From Amphritea japonica ATCC BAA-1530 (GTDB lineage: Bacteria; Pseudomonadota; Gammaproteobacteria; Pseudomonadales; Balneatricaceae): a DNA stretch of 64,000 nt. Location: contig NZ_AP014545.1 in NCBI RefSeq assembly GCF_016592435.1, positions 2,736,693-2,800,692 of the forward strand. Direction: 5' to 3'. The notes beneath the pieces were generated by a model, which saw only the letters and a program-made list of their open reading frames with translations, was not told where the DNA came from and made no database searches. The number at the start of each line of letters is the position of its first letter. The first letter of the stretch is position 1. The position numbers and the translations under genes were made by a program. Shown here piece by piece: positions 1 to 8,348 of the stretch.

Positions 1-874
1 TACCAGAAAGCGGATCTACCGCCATCGCGGCATCCCCTATTCTGATCCAGTTGTCACCGACCGCTTCGCGGCACAATATCGGCGTACTGGTACGGGCGTG
101 GATAATACCGGTCGGTTGAGCATCTTCCAAAAAAGGCTGAGCGCTGGGCAACGTTGCTAATATGCTATTACAGTGGTCAATCAATCCTGCTTTATCCGGC
201 AGATTGGCGGTAGCCACATCAAATGTCAGCTGCAGATAACGTGTGCCATCCGACCAGGCGGCCATCCAGGCCCAGCCATCCTCAAAACTTTCGGCGGCAG
301 ACTGTGGCTGACAGGGTTCCCCCTTCCAGTACTGCAGCAGGGAAACCGTTTCACTACCGCGTAAACGTTCAAGCCCGGCCCCCGGTGCACTGCGCCCACG
401 GGCTTCTACTAGAAAACCTGCTTTTACCGGGTCAGCCTCGGAGTTTTTAAACTGAATCGAGAAGCCACTACGCTCTTCGCTAACCTTACCCACTCTGTCA
501 TTAATAACGGTAACGCCGGCTGACATCAGATCCTTGCAGATCCCGTTGTCCAGCTCACTGCGATTAATCAGCATCTCGGTATTTGCGCTGTTCGTTGCAC
601 CGTTCCAACTGGCCACCCGTGGAGAGGGATCCGGCAGATTCGCCAGCGCCAGTTTAAACCCGGCATTGCGCAGCCCTTCTAACACCCGTTCAGAGATCCC
701 TTCAACCGCTTTGAAGGGTCTTGGTTCCGCGATGACTGTCACTTCATAGCCCAACGCCTTCAGCCCCAGAGCGGTCGCACCACCGGCAGGCCCTCCACCG
801 AGAATAACAATATCAGCCCTGTTAAAGTGACCTTTATTACTAAGATCGTTATTTATAGAGGTCTCATCTGTCAC
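1..874 (-). CDS. qhpG: FAD-dependent monooxygenase QhpG (3' end outside window)
   Basis: Flavoprotein expected to hydroxylate the gamma-subunit tryptophan that becomes the CTQ quinone of quinohemoprotein amine dehydrogenase (role known from Paracoccus work on the qhp operon). Only the first 291 residues are inside the window; the gene runs off the left edge. Seen directly: a Rossmann dinucleotide-binding motif GGGPAGG at residues 26-32 and, at the edge, the second flavin motif GDAAMAVDPLSG typical of flavin monooxygenases and tryptophan halogenases. I chose a GTG start because it overlaps the TGA stop of qhpE in a GTGA arrangement, which suggests translational coupling. It is the last gene of the order A-D-C-B-F-E-G seen in known qhp operons. 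The family is clear; the exact step is inferred from context. Confidence 0.85.
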   Translation of the reverse strand, partial: MTDETSINNDLSNKGHFNRADIVILGGGPAGGATALGLKALGYEVTVIAEPRPFKAVEGISERVLEGLRNAGFKLALANLPDPSPRVASWNGATNSANTEMLINRSELDNGICKDLMSAGVTVINDRVGKVSEERSGFSIQFKNSEADPVKAGFLVEARGRSAPGAGLERLRGSETVSLLQYWKGEPCQPQSAAESFEDGWAWMAAWSDGTRYLQLTFDVATANLPDKAGLIDHCNSILATLPSAQPFLEDAQPTGIIHARTSTPILCREAVGDNWIRIGDAAMAVDPLSG

Positions 875-1608
875 TTTTCCTGCCCTCCATCTTTCTGCTC
901 TACTGAACCGGGTGGAAAGCGGACTTCAACACCAAAGTAGTCCGCCTGACTTTCCAGCCAATGGGACACAGAATTCAAATCAGAGGCTCCACCGGTCGTT
1001 AGATAACGACCAATATGCCCCGTTAACTGAGCACAGCCAGCACTTGCACCAATGACGCCATTACGGGCTTTAACATAGCCACCAAAGTCGGCATATTGAG
1101 TTTTCAGAGAGGAAAGCTGTTTGGGGCCGGTACACCGGGCATCACCGGTCATACGAAAAACACCAGGATACGCCGAGGGGTAAACCGGATCACCTTTAGC
1201 GGGAGAAGAGGCACAGATAATAACGCCTGCTTTAATCGCGTTCTCGCAGGCGACTCTCAGAATGTCACGATCATTCCGCAGCCCCAGACTCAAATTAATC
1301 AGATCGACCTGCTGCTCTACTAGCCAATCTATTGCTGCAGCCACCTGAACCGGCGTAGTGCTCAGTCGTTCAGTAAAGATCTGAGCGATAGCAAACTCAG
1401 CCTGAGGAGCCTGTTCTGCGATCACCTCTAACAAAGCGGAACCGTGACCCAGACGGTCATTAACAACTGGCGCTAAAATAACACCCTGGTCAAATCTGAA
1501 TGCCTGCGAGGCAACAACCCGATCGATTCCAACGGGCGGTGATGATTCAAAACCATAACCGCTGTCTACAATACCAATAGTCACTCTACCGGTTGTCTTC
1601 AAACCCAT
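871..1608 (-). CDS. qhpE: Subtilisin-like leader protease QhpE
   Basis: S8-type serine protease of 245 residues, short and lacking a signal peptide, as expected for a protease that removes the leader of the QhpC gamma subunit. With the start at 1608 the catalytic triad can be read as Asp15 (GIVDSGYG), His55 (GHGS) and Ser189 (GASAG). An in-frame upstream start at 1641 would overlap qhpF. I prefer the ATG at 1608, one base past the qhpF stop and preceded by GAGG about 10 nt upstream. The stop overlaps the qhpG GTG. Oddity: where subtilisins carry the oxyanion-hole Asn (AAGN), this protein reads ICASSPAKG, so that Asn is absent. Function is by family and operon context. Confidence 0.85.
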   Translation of the reverse strand: MGLKTTGRVTIGIVDSGYGFESSPPVGIDRVVASQAFRFDQGVILAPVVNDRLGHGSALLEVIAEQAPQAEFAIAQIFTERLSTTPVQVAAAIDWLVEQQVDLINLSLGLRNDRDILRVACENAIKAGVIICASSPAKGDPVYPSAYPGVFRMTGDARCTGPKQLSSLKTQYADFGGYVKARNGVIGASAGCAQLTGHIGRYLTTGGASDLNSVSHWLESQADYFGVEVRFPPGSVEQKDGGQEK

Positions 1609-1609
1609 A

Positions 1610-3340
1610 TTACTCAGCCTCAGGCAAGGTATTTTCGGCAACTAACAAACCACTGTTTAACTCTATTCGCAGATCTACACCACTTAGTGTCGAAGCCCTG
1701 TGACTAATCAGGATACGAGTCTTACCGGCAAAGATACGATTCACATTAGCGATCACTTCAGCTTCAGTCGCTTCATCCACCGCAGAGGTTGCCTCATCCA
1801 ATATAAGGATTGCCGGCTTTTGCAGAATCGCCCGAGCGATCGCCACCCGCTGCTTCTGGCCACCCGACAGTTGGCTGCCACGCTCCCCTAATGGTGTTTC
1901 CAGCCCCATTGGCAGTGACTCGATCAACTCAGTTAACTGTGCCTGATCTGTAGCCGCCTGCACCTGTGCATCACTGGCTTCGGGTGCGGCATAACGAATA
2001 TTTTCCATCAGCGTGCCGCGAAATAGCGTGATATCCTGGCTTACCAGAGCAACCCGCTTACGCAGCTCCATCGGTGCCAGTTGTTTAAGGTTTACGCCAT
2101 CTATCAAAACACGCCCCTGCTCGGGATCATAATAACGCATCAGTAGGTCAATCAAGGTGGACTTACCCACTCCGGAAGGCCCGATCAGAGCAATACTTGC
2201 CCCCGCGGGAAACACTGTACTTGCGTGATCAAGAATAGGCGCACTTCTACCCTGATAACTAAAACTGACCCGATCAAAGCAGATCTCGCCAGACATATCA
2301 TCAGCTAGTTTAGCCGGATGTTCTGGGGCGGTTATATCCGGTTCTGCACGGCGCAGATCCATCACCCTGTCCAGACTCACTGACATTCGCTGAATCGCCA
2401 CATACAAGCCAAGAAGGCTTTGTACCGGACCGGTCGCCATCCCCAGATAGGTTGAAAAAGCGATCAGAGAGCCCAGCTGCCACTGCCCCTCTATCACCCA
2501 GTAACCACCTATTAAAAACGCAGTTGCGCGGGTCAGAGAGGTTAGCGTTCCAGGTATAGCCTGGGTAAAGAATTCAGTCACCTGCAGCTTTAGCAGGTCG
2601 GTCAGATAGCTATCGCTCAGGCGGTTCAGCTTACGGGACTCACGTTTCTCCTGAGACACCGCCTGGATAAATTTCATTGCTGGCAACGTTTCTACCAGAA
2701 ACGAACTAAGGTCAGCTGAGCGCTCGCGAATAATTCGGGTCTGACGTTCTACTTTGCGGCGCATCCAGCGTAACCAGAGTATTTCCAATGGAATTAGCAC
2801 CAACACCAGCAGCGATAGTTTCCACGAAAGGGTCACTAATAAAACCAATGCTCCCACCAGCCCCAGTACACTACTGAGAGCAGAAAACATACTATCAACA
2901 GCAAAACGCTGAATCTGGGATACATCGCCATCCAGACGGGAGAGAATGTCGCCGATTCGACGGCCACCAAAAAACTGTGGCGACAAGGTTTGCAAATGCG
3001 CATAAAGGTGTTCACGCAAAGAAAAGAGGATCTTGCCTGACAACTGAGTGTGCAGATAACGGTTAATTCCGGATAGTCCGGTACTGATAACCCCAACCAG
3101 AATCATCGCTACCGACATAGTCACCAACATGCCGTAATCTTTTGCTAACAGACCATCATCGATCAGTAGCTTGGTCAGCCAGGGTTGTAACAACACCAGA
3201 GCAGATGCAAAAACAGACAGCAACATCAGGCCCATTATCGCCTTCGACTGCGGCCGGACAAAAGTATAGAGCCAGCGAAACGCGTCCTCTAAACGTCCCC
3301 GATCCTGCCCATCAATTGCAGCACTTAACCATCTGAACAT
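1610..3340 (-). CDS. qhpF: ABC exporter, fused membrane and ATPase domains (QhpF)
   Basis: Half-size ABC exporter of 576 residues. An N-terminal membrane domain with about six helices is followed by an ATPase domain with Walker A (GPSGVGKST), signature LSGGQ and Walker B (ILILDEATSA). In qhp operons this transporter is thought to carry the crosslinked gamma subunit to the periplasm, since that subunit has no Sec or Tat signal. There is no N-terminal C39 peptidase domain, which fits the presence of the separate protease QhpE. A longer reading frame starts at 3379, but that start lies inside a terminator hairpin; the ATG at 3340, preceded by AAGAGAAG, is better. A minus-strand terminator stands between this gene and qhpB, so F-E-G expression probably depends on read-through or a weak local promoter. 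Confidence 0.88.
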   Translation of the reverse strand: MFRWLSAAIDGQDRGRLEDAFRWLYTFVRPQSKAIMGLMLLSVFASALVLLQPWLTKLLIDDGLLAKDYGMLVTMSVAMILVGVISTGLSGINRYLHTQLSGKILFSLREHLYAHLQTLSPQFFGGRRIGDILSRLDGDVSQIQRFAVDSMFSALSSVLGLVGALVLLVTLSWKLSLLVLVLIPLEILWLRWMRRKVERQTRIIRERSADLSSFLVETLPAMKFIQAVSQEKRESRKLNRLSDSYLTDLLKLQVTEFFTQAIPGTLTSLTRATAFLIGGYWVIEGQWQLGSLIAFSTYLGMATGPVQSLLGLYVAIQRMSVSLDRVMDLRRAEPDITAPEHPAKLADDMSGEICFDRVSFSYQGRSAPILDHASTVFPAGASIALIGPSGVGKSTLIDLLMRYYDPEQGRVLIDGVNLKQLAPMELRKRVALVSQDITLFRGTLMENIRYAAPEASDAQVQAATDQAQLTELIESLPMGLETPLGERGSQLSGGQKQRVAIARAILQKPAILILDEATSAVDEATEAEVIANVNRIFAGKTRILISHRASTLSGVDLRIELNSGLLVAENTLPEAE

Positions 3341-3364
3341 TAGCTTCTCTTTATTTCCAAACGT

Positions 3365-3390
3365 AAAAAGGGCTGTCATCGACAGCCCTT
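3365..3390 (-). terminator. Rho-independent terminator between qhpB and qhpF
   Basis: A 10-bp perfect stem (AAGGGCTGTC paired with GACAGCCCTT, 3-nt loop) is followed on the minus strand by TTTTT. It lies 50 nt after the qhpB stop and before the qhpF start. This suits partial termination that keeps the maturation genes below the structural genes. The adjacent 3392-3431 stretch also holds two GGTTAACC-type palindromes of unknown role. Confidence 0.8.
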
Positions 3391-3441
3391 AGTGGTTAAC
3401 CATTAACACCAAACATAAGGGTTAACCCTAAACTACATGGC

Positions 3442-4578
3442 TTAAAGTAGTCGCGCAATACGTAAATCTGAAGTAGACATATCACCGGTCAATTGGATCG
3501 ATCCGATCTTCTCCAGTGTATCCGGATTATGAATGGATATATCGCTTGAAGTACCGCCTATATAGATCGTCCGGCTACGGTCCATATTGATGCTATAGAA
3601 GGTATGATCCAGATCTATTACATCGACCGTCTTATTCTGCGAGAGATCATGCTTAGACAGTTGATTGAAAGCACCATAGAGAATATTGCTATCATTCGGA
3701 TCAGTAATCCAGTTGAATACAATAAATTCAAAAGGCACAGTCTCACGCTCATCAACCTCACCGGTTGCTATATCGATGCGGCTCATACCCCACCAAAACT
3801 CAGCCTTCTCCATATCACCCGGATCACCATTCCACTTAATAGTGAAGTACGGCATGATGTATTCGCCAACGTGTTCACCCTGAGTAAACATGGCAAACGC
3901 ATCTGGCGGAATCCAGTCTGCACCGCGTGCCCAGTTCTGCAGAGCACTCAGCACCCGTATGTCACCGTTTTCGGGATTGATCGCCTTAATGTCAGCGCCA
4001 CCCAGAATCACTTCGCCATTTTGCATCGTCATGATTTTGGTAATACGACGGTCAACCGGAAAATTGCGTACCGATTTTGCATCCAGGCCATCCGCTGTAT
4101 TAAAAACAGCCAGGCGCGGTGCAAGCACTTCATAACGATCATTCAGCTTACGGGTAGGATTCTGTACCGTGTACAGCTCTTTACCATCATTGCTGATCGC
4201 CAGAGAGATAAAAGTTTTCACCTTTTCACCGTTCTGGGACTGCTTAGCAGAGAACGTAATATCGCAATTAGTGATATCAAAACCATAGACATCTTCGGCA
4301 CCGTTGGTCAGTACATAAGCGATACGGCCATCCGGCGACGGCTGAACCGCACCGGTACCAAAGTTTCCAGGCACATCACAACTGCGTACAACCTGCTTGG
4401 TTTCAGTGTCAATCACATGTAGCTGGTTAGGGCGGGTTACGGTCAGCAGGTATTCATGCCCATCCGCAGCCATACCATTGACCGACGCAGCCTGATTCGC
4501 AGCACAGCCCGACATCAGGGTTACAGCCCCTGCAGCACACAATAACGTGGCCGTTTTAAAAATATTCGAAATGTTCAT
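3442..4578 (-). CDS. qhpB: Amine dehydrogenase beta subunit (beta-propeller)
   Basis: 378-residue beta subunit of quinohemoprotein amine dehydrogenase. Repeated YVTN-like propeller strands are visible (for example LYTVQNPTRK and TIYIGGTSSDI), matching the seven-bladed propeller known for this subunit, which packs over the CTQ site in the periplasm. The N-terminus is a signal peptide with a hydrophobic core at about residues 9-22. It ends in LMSGC at 21-25, which resembles a lipobox and would make Cys25 a possible lipid attachment site; this is unexpected for a soluble periplasmic enzyme. The gene follows qhpC with an 11-bp gap. Confidence 0.9.
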   Translation of the reverse strand: MNISNIFKTATLLCAAGAVTLMSGCAANQAASVNGMAADGHEYLLTVTRPNQLHVIDTETKQVVRSCDVPGNFGTGAVQPSPDGRIAYVLTNGAEDVYGFDITNCDITFSAKQSQNGEKVKTFISLAISNDGKELYTVQNPTRKLNDRYEVLAPRLAVFNTADGLDAKSVRNFPVDRRITKIMTMQNGEVILGGADIKAINPENGDIRVLSALQNWARGADWIPPDAFAMFTQGEHVGEYIMPYFTIKWNGDPGDMEKAEFWWGMSRIDIATGEVDERETVPFEFIVFNWITDPNDSNILYGAFNQLSKHDLSQNKTVDVIDLDHTFYSINMDRSRTIYIGGTSSDISIHNPDTLEKIGSIQLTGDMSTSDLRIARLL

Positions 4579-4589
4579 CTATTACTCCG

Positions 4590-4916
4590 TTACTTCTGCT
4601 CTTCCGGAAAGATTCCGTCCAGCTTACGCCAGTCCTCATTAGCCTTGGATACATCCATTGACCAGTTAGGCTGGCTACTCATGGTGTCAGGCACCTGAGC
4701 GGGCCACCAGCAAGCATCGGCACAACCATAAAGATCTGATTCCATTGGCTGACACAGCGAGCCCAGGCCACCAAAAGGATCAACTTCCCAGCCCGGATCA
4801 TTCGTGGAGGTACAGCCAACAACTGACTGCATCGCTACAACCTCTTCTACTTCATCCGGAGAAGTAGTCTGATCGAGCATTTTCGCTTTCTTATTAAACG
4901 ACTTTAGATGTTTCAT
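4590..4916 (-). CDS. qhpC: Amine dehydrogenase gamma subunit, CTQ-cofactor peptide
   Basis: 108-residue precursor of the catalytic gamma subunit. Every residue known to form crosslinks in the Pseudomonas/Paracoccus enzyme can be aligned with an offset of 28: Cys35-Glu44, Cys55-Asp61 and Cys69-Asp77 thioethers, and Cys65-Trp71 for cysteine tryptophylquinone. The 28-residue leader is polar and lysine-rich at its start, then acidic, ending near VVA. It has no hydrophobic core, so it is not a Sec signal; QhpE is expected to cut after Ala28. The stop of qhpD directly abuts the ATG of this gene, which suggests coupled translation with the crosslinking enzyme. Confidence 0.95.
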   Translation of the reverse strand: MKHLKSFNKKAKMLDQTTSPDEVEEVVAMQSVVGCTSTNDPGWEVDPFGGLGSLCQPMESDLYGCADACWWPAQVPDTMSSQPNWSMDVSKANEDWRKLDGIFPEEQK

Positions 4917-6356
4917 TTAAGCACTCCTTCTAGGAGAGACATGAGCTTCAAAAAAGCCCGGATTCTCTATCATGATGCGGGTATACGCTTCGACACCAAA
5001 ATCGACCCAGTCACGTAACAGATCGCAGTAGTGGTATGAAGGTACGGTCGCATCACCGTATTTTGCGTAACTTTCGTGATAACAACCGCCGGAACAGATA
5101 TTACGGATACGGCAGGTTTCGCAGCCGGTATCAGCTCGATCCAGACGGGTTTCAATAAATTCAGCCAGAGCCGGTTTATCCAGCCCCTCGCTGACATCAC
5201 CAAACAGTGACTGATCAGAGCCAGTGAACCGATGACACAGGTTGATACCCCCTTGAGTATCTACTGCCAGCAGACCGACTCCAGCACCACAAGGCAGCTG
5301 TTTCTTATTGCCCTCATGAATATCGGTCATCAGCATATGCATATTGCCGAAACCCAGGTTTTTGCCTTCCAGCGCAGCGTCCAGATACTTCTGACCCAAA
5401 CGCTTCATCCCTGCAAACACCTCGACCATTTCGTCAGCGGTAAGATTGAATGAGGAGATATCGCCAGAGGTTACCGGGCCAAATCCGACTTCGGAGAAAC
5501 CCAGGTCGTGATAGAGGTGATTAAAGATCGATTCCACATCAGTGATGCCCCGGGTCAGCGTAACCCGACAGCCAATTGGACGAGCGTTATAGCGAGACAG
5601 TAACATCTGCGCCTTCTTCTTCACCACGTCGTAAGTTCCCTGGCCACCTACCGTAATCCGGTTCTTATCGTGCATCGCCTTAGGCCCATCCATCGAGATA
5701 GTCAGGCCAAAACGATGCTCATTAAACCAGTCCACAAGCTCTTCGGTGAGCATGGTAGCGTTGGTGGTCATCGTGAAGCTCACATCCGCTTCCAGCGCTG
5801 CAAAGCGCTCTTCACAATAAGCCACAACATTACGAATGAGCGACATATTTGTCAGTGGCTCACCACCAAAGAACACGACATTGTACTGACGCTGGTCAGG
5901 AGACTCTTTCAGCATCATCTCCACCGACTTCACCGCTGTATCAAAGTTCATCTTGTCACCCTTTGACGGGGTGGTCAGATCCTCTTTGTAGCAGTAAGTA
6001 CAACTGAGATTACAACCCGTATTGGTATTCAATACGATCGTGGTCAACGGAAACTGTTTCACCGGTTGAGGCTCATTATTAATCTGAGCCCAGGTACCCG
6101 CTTCAGCAACGATCTTCAGCGTCTTTAACTCTTCCAGAGTATCCACTACATCACCGGCACTGAACCGGCCATCAAACCGTTCACGGATCTGTGGTGCAGA
6201 CACCTCTGCTTCCGAAGAGAACAGTTCAATAAGCTCTCGACCCAAATCATCCAGCTCAAACAAGCTGCTGGTTGGCACATGGAATAGCATCCGCCGTTCC
6301 GCCACATCTACAAGATGCAGGTTGGGTTTTACCAGAGTTAAAGATCCCATAATCAA
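4917..6356 (-). CDS. qhpD: Radical SAM/SPASM crosslinking enzyme QhpD
   Basis: 479-residue radical SAM enzyme that forms the Cys-to-Asp/Glu thioether bonds in QhpC. The radical SAM cluster motif CNLSCTYC places ligands at Cys115, Cys119 and Cys122. The C-terminus holds a SPASM-type set of cysteines (LPCGAG, NLCHRF, CETCRIRNICSGGC, YHYCD) for auxiliary clusters. The first about 95 residues look like a peptide-binding (RRE-like) domain. The ATG at 6356 has GAGG about 6 nt upstream. The gene lies between qhpA (55-bp gap) and qhpC (no gap). Confidence 0.94.
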   Translation of the reverse strand: MIMGSLTLVKPNLHLVDVAERRMLFHVPTSSLFELDDLGRELIELFSSEAEVSAPQIRERFDGRFSAGDVVDTLEELKTLKIVAEAGTWAQINNEPQPVKQFPLTTIVLNTNTGCNLSCTYCYKEDLTTPSKGDKMNFDTAVKSVEMMLKESPDQRQYNVVFFGGEPLTNMSLIRNVVAYCEERFAALEADVSFTMTTNATMLTEELVDWFNEHRFGLTISMDGPKAMHDKNRITVGGQGTYDVVKKKAQMLLSRYNARPIGCRVTLTRGITDVESIFNHLYHDLGFSEVGFGPVTSGDISSFNLTADEMVEVFAGMKRLGQKYLDAALEGKNLGFGNMHMLMTDIHEGNKKQLPCGAGVGLLAVDTQGGINLCHRFTGSDQSLFGDVSEGLDKPALAEFIETRLDRADTGCETCRIRNICSGGCYHESYAKYGDATVPSYHYCDLLRDWVDFGVEAYTRIMIENPGFFEAHVSPRRSA

Positions 6357-6411
6357 CCTCTTTTCTTTATATCAGCACAACGACAATTGGCAGTTGTTAT
6401 CAACATCACTG

Positions 6412-8013
6412 TTACTGAATTGCGCGTTTGACAAACACAGGTACAGTCACCAGCAGATGCGCATCACCCTCAATCGCTTTATCACCATCCAAAACCTGAG
6501 CTATCACTTTCAGATTGCCCACATTATTGGTGGAGAACTTACGTTCAGGATTGAGACCGGCATCGCCCGGTGTGAATACACCATTGCCATCAATTGAGCC
6601 TGCGTATTTAAGATCTTCCTCATGCTCTGCAGCTTCATCAAAAGCTTGTAGAGACCAGAGTGCCTGCATATAGCCCAGGCGCAAATCATCAGCCGTACCT
6701 GGCTGGCCGTCTTTACCAGCACTGAATGCCAACGCACGATAGGTTGATTGCATCTTCGGAATCTTTCCGCCATTACCCCCTATTCGAGCAATAGACTCAT
6801 TCGGCAATACCTGAACTGCAGCAATTTCATCGTAAACAGCCAGTTGTGCTTTGGCCTTACTCTTACCGACCGATACATCCCTCATGCCTACAGAGGCGGA
6901 ACCTGTCGCTTTTGCCAACACCACCACCCTGTCAGCATCACGGGAGAGGACTTTAACCACTTGAACGCCACTACCAAGGTTCACACTACCTTTGAGGTCG
7001 GCCCCCACAATAGTGATCTCTTTTTGCTGCCCTTGCTTTATGGCTGAAGGAGACAACGCAACGACTGCGCTACCACTGACAGCGGTCAGCTCACCACCAA
7101 TCTCATCATGAGCACTCTGGAACATCCGACCTGACAGAGAAGAGCCGTCTTCAGTAGCAGCCATCACCTGACGCATCTTTATGCCATCAATTGTCAGGCT
7201 TGCACGCCATTCATAACCGGCGAATACTTTTGCACTACCCTCACCCTGCAATGGCGTACCATCGGCATAATGACCCTTCATCGAAACACTAAAGTTATCT
7301 TTAGACGTCTCTTTAGTCTGAAGAACAGCACTGTAATCACCTTTACCCGGCATAAAGCCAGCAACGCTCCAGGTGCCACTCAGCGAAGGCTTAGCTTTTG
7401 CTTGCCACTGATTCCAGGCGGGATCATTGAACGCATAATCAACAGCCAGTTTTGGCACGACATCGTTATAGGCGATGTCATACCAATCCCGGTCTCGAGC
7501 CAGCGCATGCAGTTCAGTTGTTGGGTTTATCGCCATATGCGTATTTACATGTAGCTGCCACTCACCAAGAGTCCGGCGCTGAAGTCCAAAACGAGCATTA
7601 GAGTGACAACGCGCGCACATCTCAACATACGCAGGATCAACGTCTTCAACTACATTCGGCTTTTGCTCAAGCACATAACGAAACGGGGCGGTTTCAGAGG
7701 GAGCCAGTCCCTGCGTATCAGAAAGATACTTAATAACAGCCTGAACCTCGTCAGAAGAGATCACCAGACCATTCATACGTTGCATACGATTAAGCGTCAT
7801 ATGCCAGCCTTCAGGGGTCTTACGCTGTTGGCTTATTCTGGAATATGGCGCTTCAGGGTTGCCGGTATTGGTGTGACAAATCAGGCATTTTTCCTGAATT
7901 AGCGTCTCACCATCCGTCGCCCAAGACGCCGCAGGGGTCAGCATAGTCCCCATCAGAGCCAGTGCACTAACACTAAGCAGTGCATGCTTGGATTTCTTAA
8001 TTTTCAAGGCCAA
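6412..8013 (-). CDS. qhpA: Amine dehydrogenase alpha subunit, diheme cytochrome c
   Basis: 533-residue alpha subunit that takes electrons from CTQ through two c-type hemes. Heme motifs are CLICH (Cys43, Cys46, His47) and CARCH (Cys133, Cys136, His137). Ig-like and beta-barrel domains follow, as in the known structure. Residues 1-32 form a Sec signal peptide ending in SWA. No ATG precedes the signal peptide; the start must be a TTG, either at 8013 (AGGAG 3 nt upstream) or at 8007 (AGGAG 9 nt upstream, better spacing). First gene of the qhp operon; the shared 60-bp element lies 118-177 bp upstream. Confidence 0.94.
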   Translation of the reverse strand: MALKIKKSKHALLSVSALALMGTMLTPAASWATDGETLIQEKCLICHTNTGNPEAPYSRISQQRKTPEGWHMTLNRMQRMNGLVISSDEVQAVIKYLSDTQGLAPSETAPFRYVLEQKPNVVEDVDPAYVEMCARCHSNARFGLQRRTLGEWQLHVNTHMAINPTTELHALARDRDWYDIAYNDVVPKLAVDYAFNDPAWNQWQAKAKPSLSGTWSVAGFMPGKGDYSAVLQTKETSKDNFSVSMKGHYADGTPLQGEGSAKVFAGYEWRASLTIDGIKMRQVMAATEDGSSLSGRMFQSAHDEIGGELTAVSGSAVVALSPSAIKQGQQKEITIVGADLKGSVNLGSGVQVVKVLSRDADRVVVLAKATGSASVGMRDVSVGKSKAKAQLAVYDEIAAVQVLPNESIARIGGNGGKIPKMQSTYRALAFSAGKDGQPGTADDLRLGYMQALWSLQAFDEAAEHEEDLKYAGSIDGNGVFTPGDAGLNPERKFSTNNVGNLKVIAQVLDGDKAIEGDAHLLVTVPVFVKRAIQ

Positions 8014-8130
8014 TCACTCCTGTAAGAATTTTCTTTGCAGCATCTGTCGCTATAAACCAGAACAGATGCAGGCCCTCATCTTTAATTTTTATATTCGCCG
8101 GTTTTCCGACTTACACTAACCTAACGGTCC

Positions 8131-8190
8131 GGTGTAAATGAGTTTCTGGGAATTTGTGCTAAGTTGTTGGTTAATGTAACAGGATGTAAC
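8131..8190. promoter_or_regulatory. 60-bp shared element upstream of qhpA
   Basis: This stretch of the 335-bp qhpA/regulator intergenic region matches 18609-18668 upstream of the barrel gene at about 44 of 60 positions with no gap, in the same orientation relative to the gene. The strongest block is AAGTTGTT followed by two ATGTAA direct repeats exactly 10 bp apart, one helical turn. That is the geometry expected for an OmpR-family dimer, and the divergent gene encodes such a regulator. The rest of 8014-8348 shows no other clear motif. Confidence 0.65.
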
Positions 8191-8348
8191 AAACGCTGCA
8201 TCAGCATCTTTATAACCCTTTGTCTGATAAAGAATTTCTACAGTTTTCTATCCGCATAAGCTTTTATTCAGGACCACTGTCATCGGGCTTAACTGCTTGC
8301 TAGACTCAAAGCATTGGAATTACAAAAACACATTAATAGTTGCAGATC

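Noticed and set aside
3341-3379. Upstream start for qhpF
   Set aside because: It falls within the terminator hairpin, and the internal ATG at 3340 has a better ribosome site.
3604-4422. 272-residue open frame opposite qhpB
   Set aside because: Antisense shadow of a clearly coding propeller gene; composition is unlike a protein and it lacks a ribosome site.
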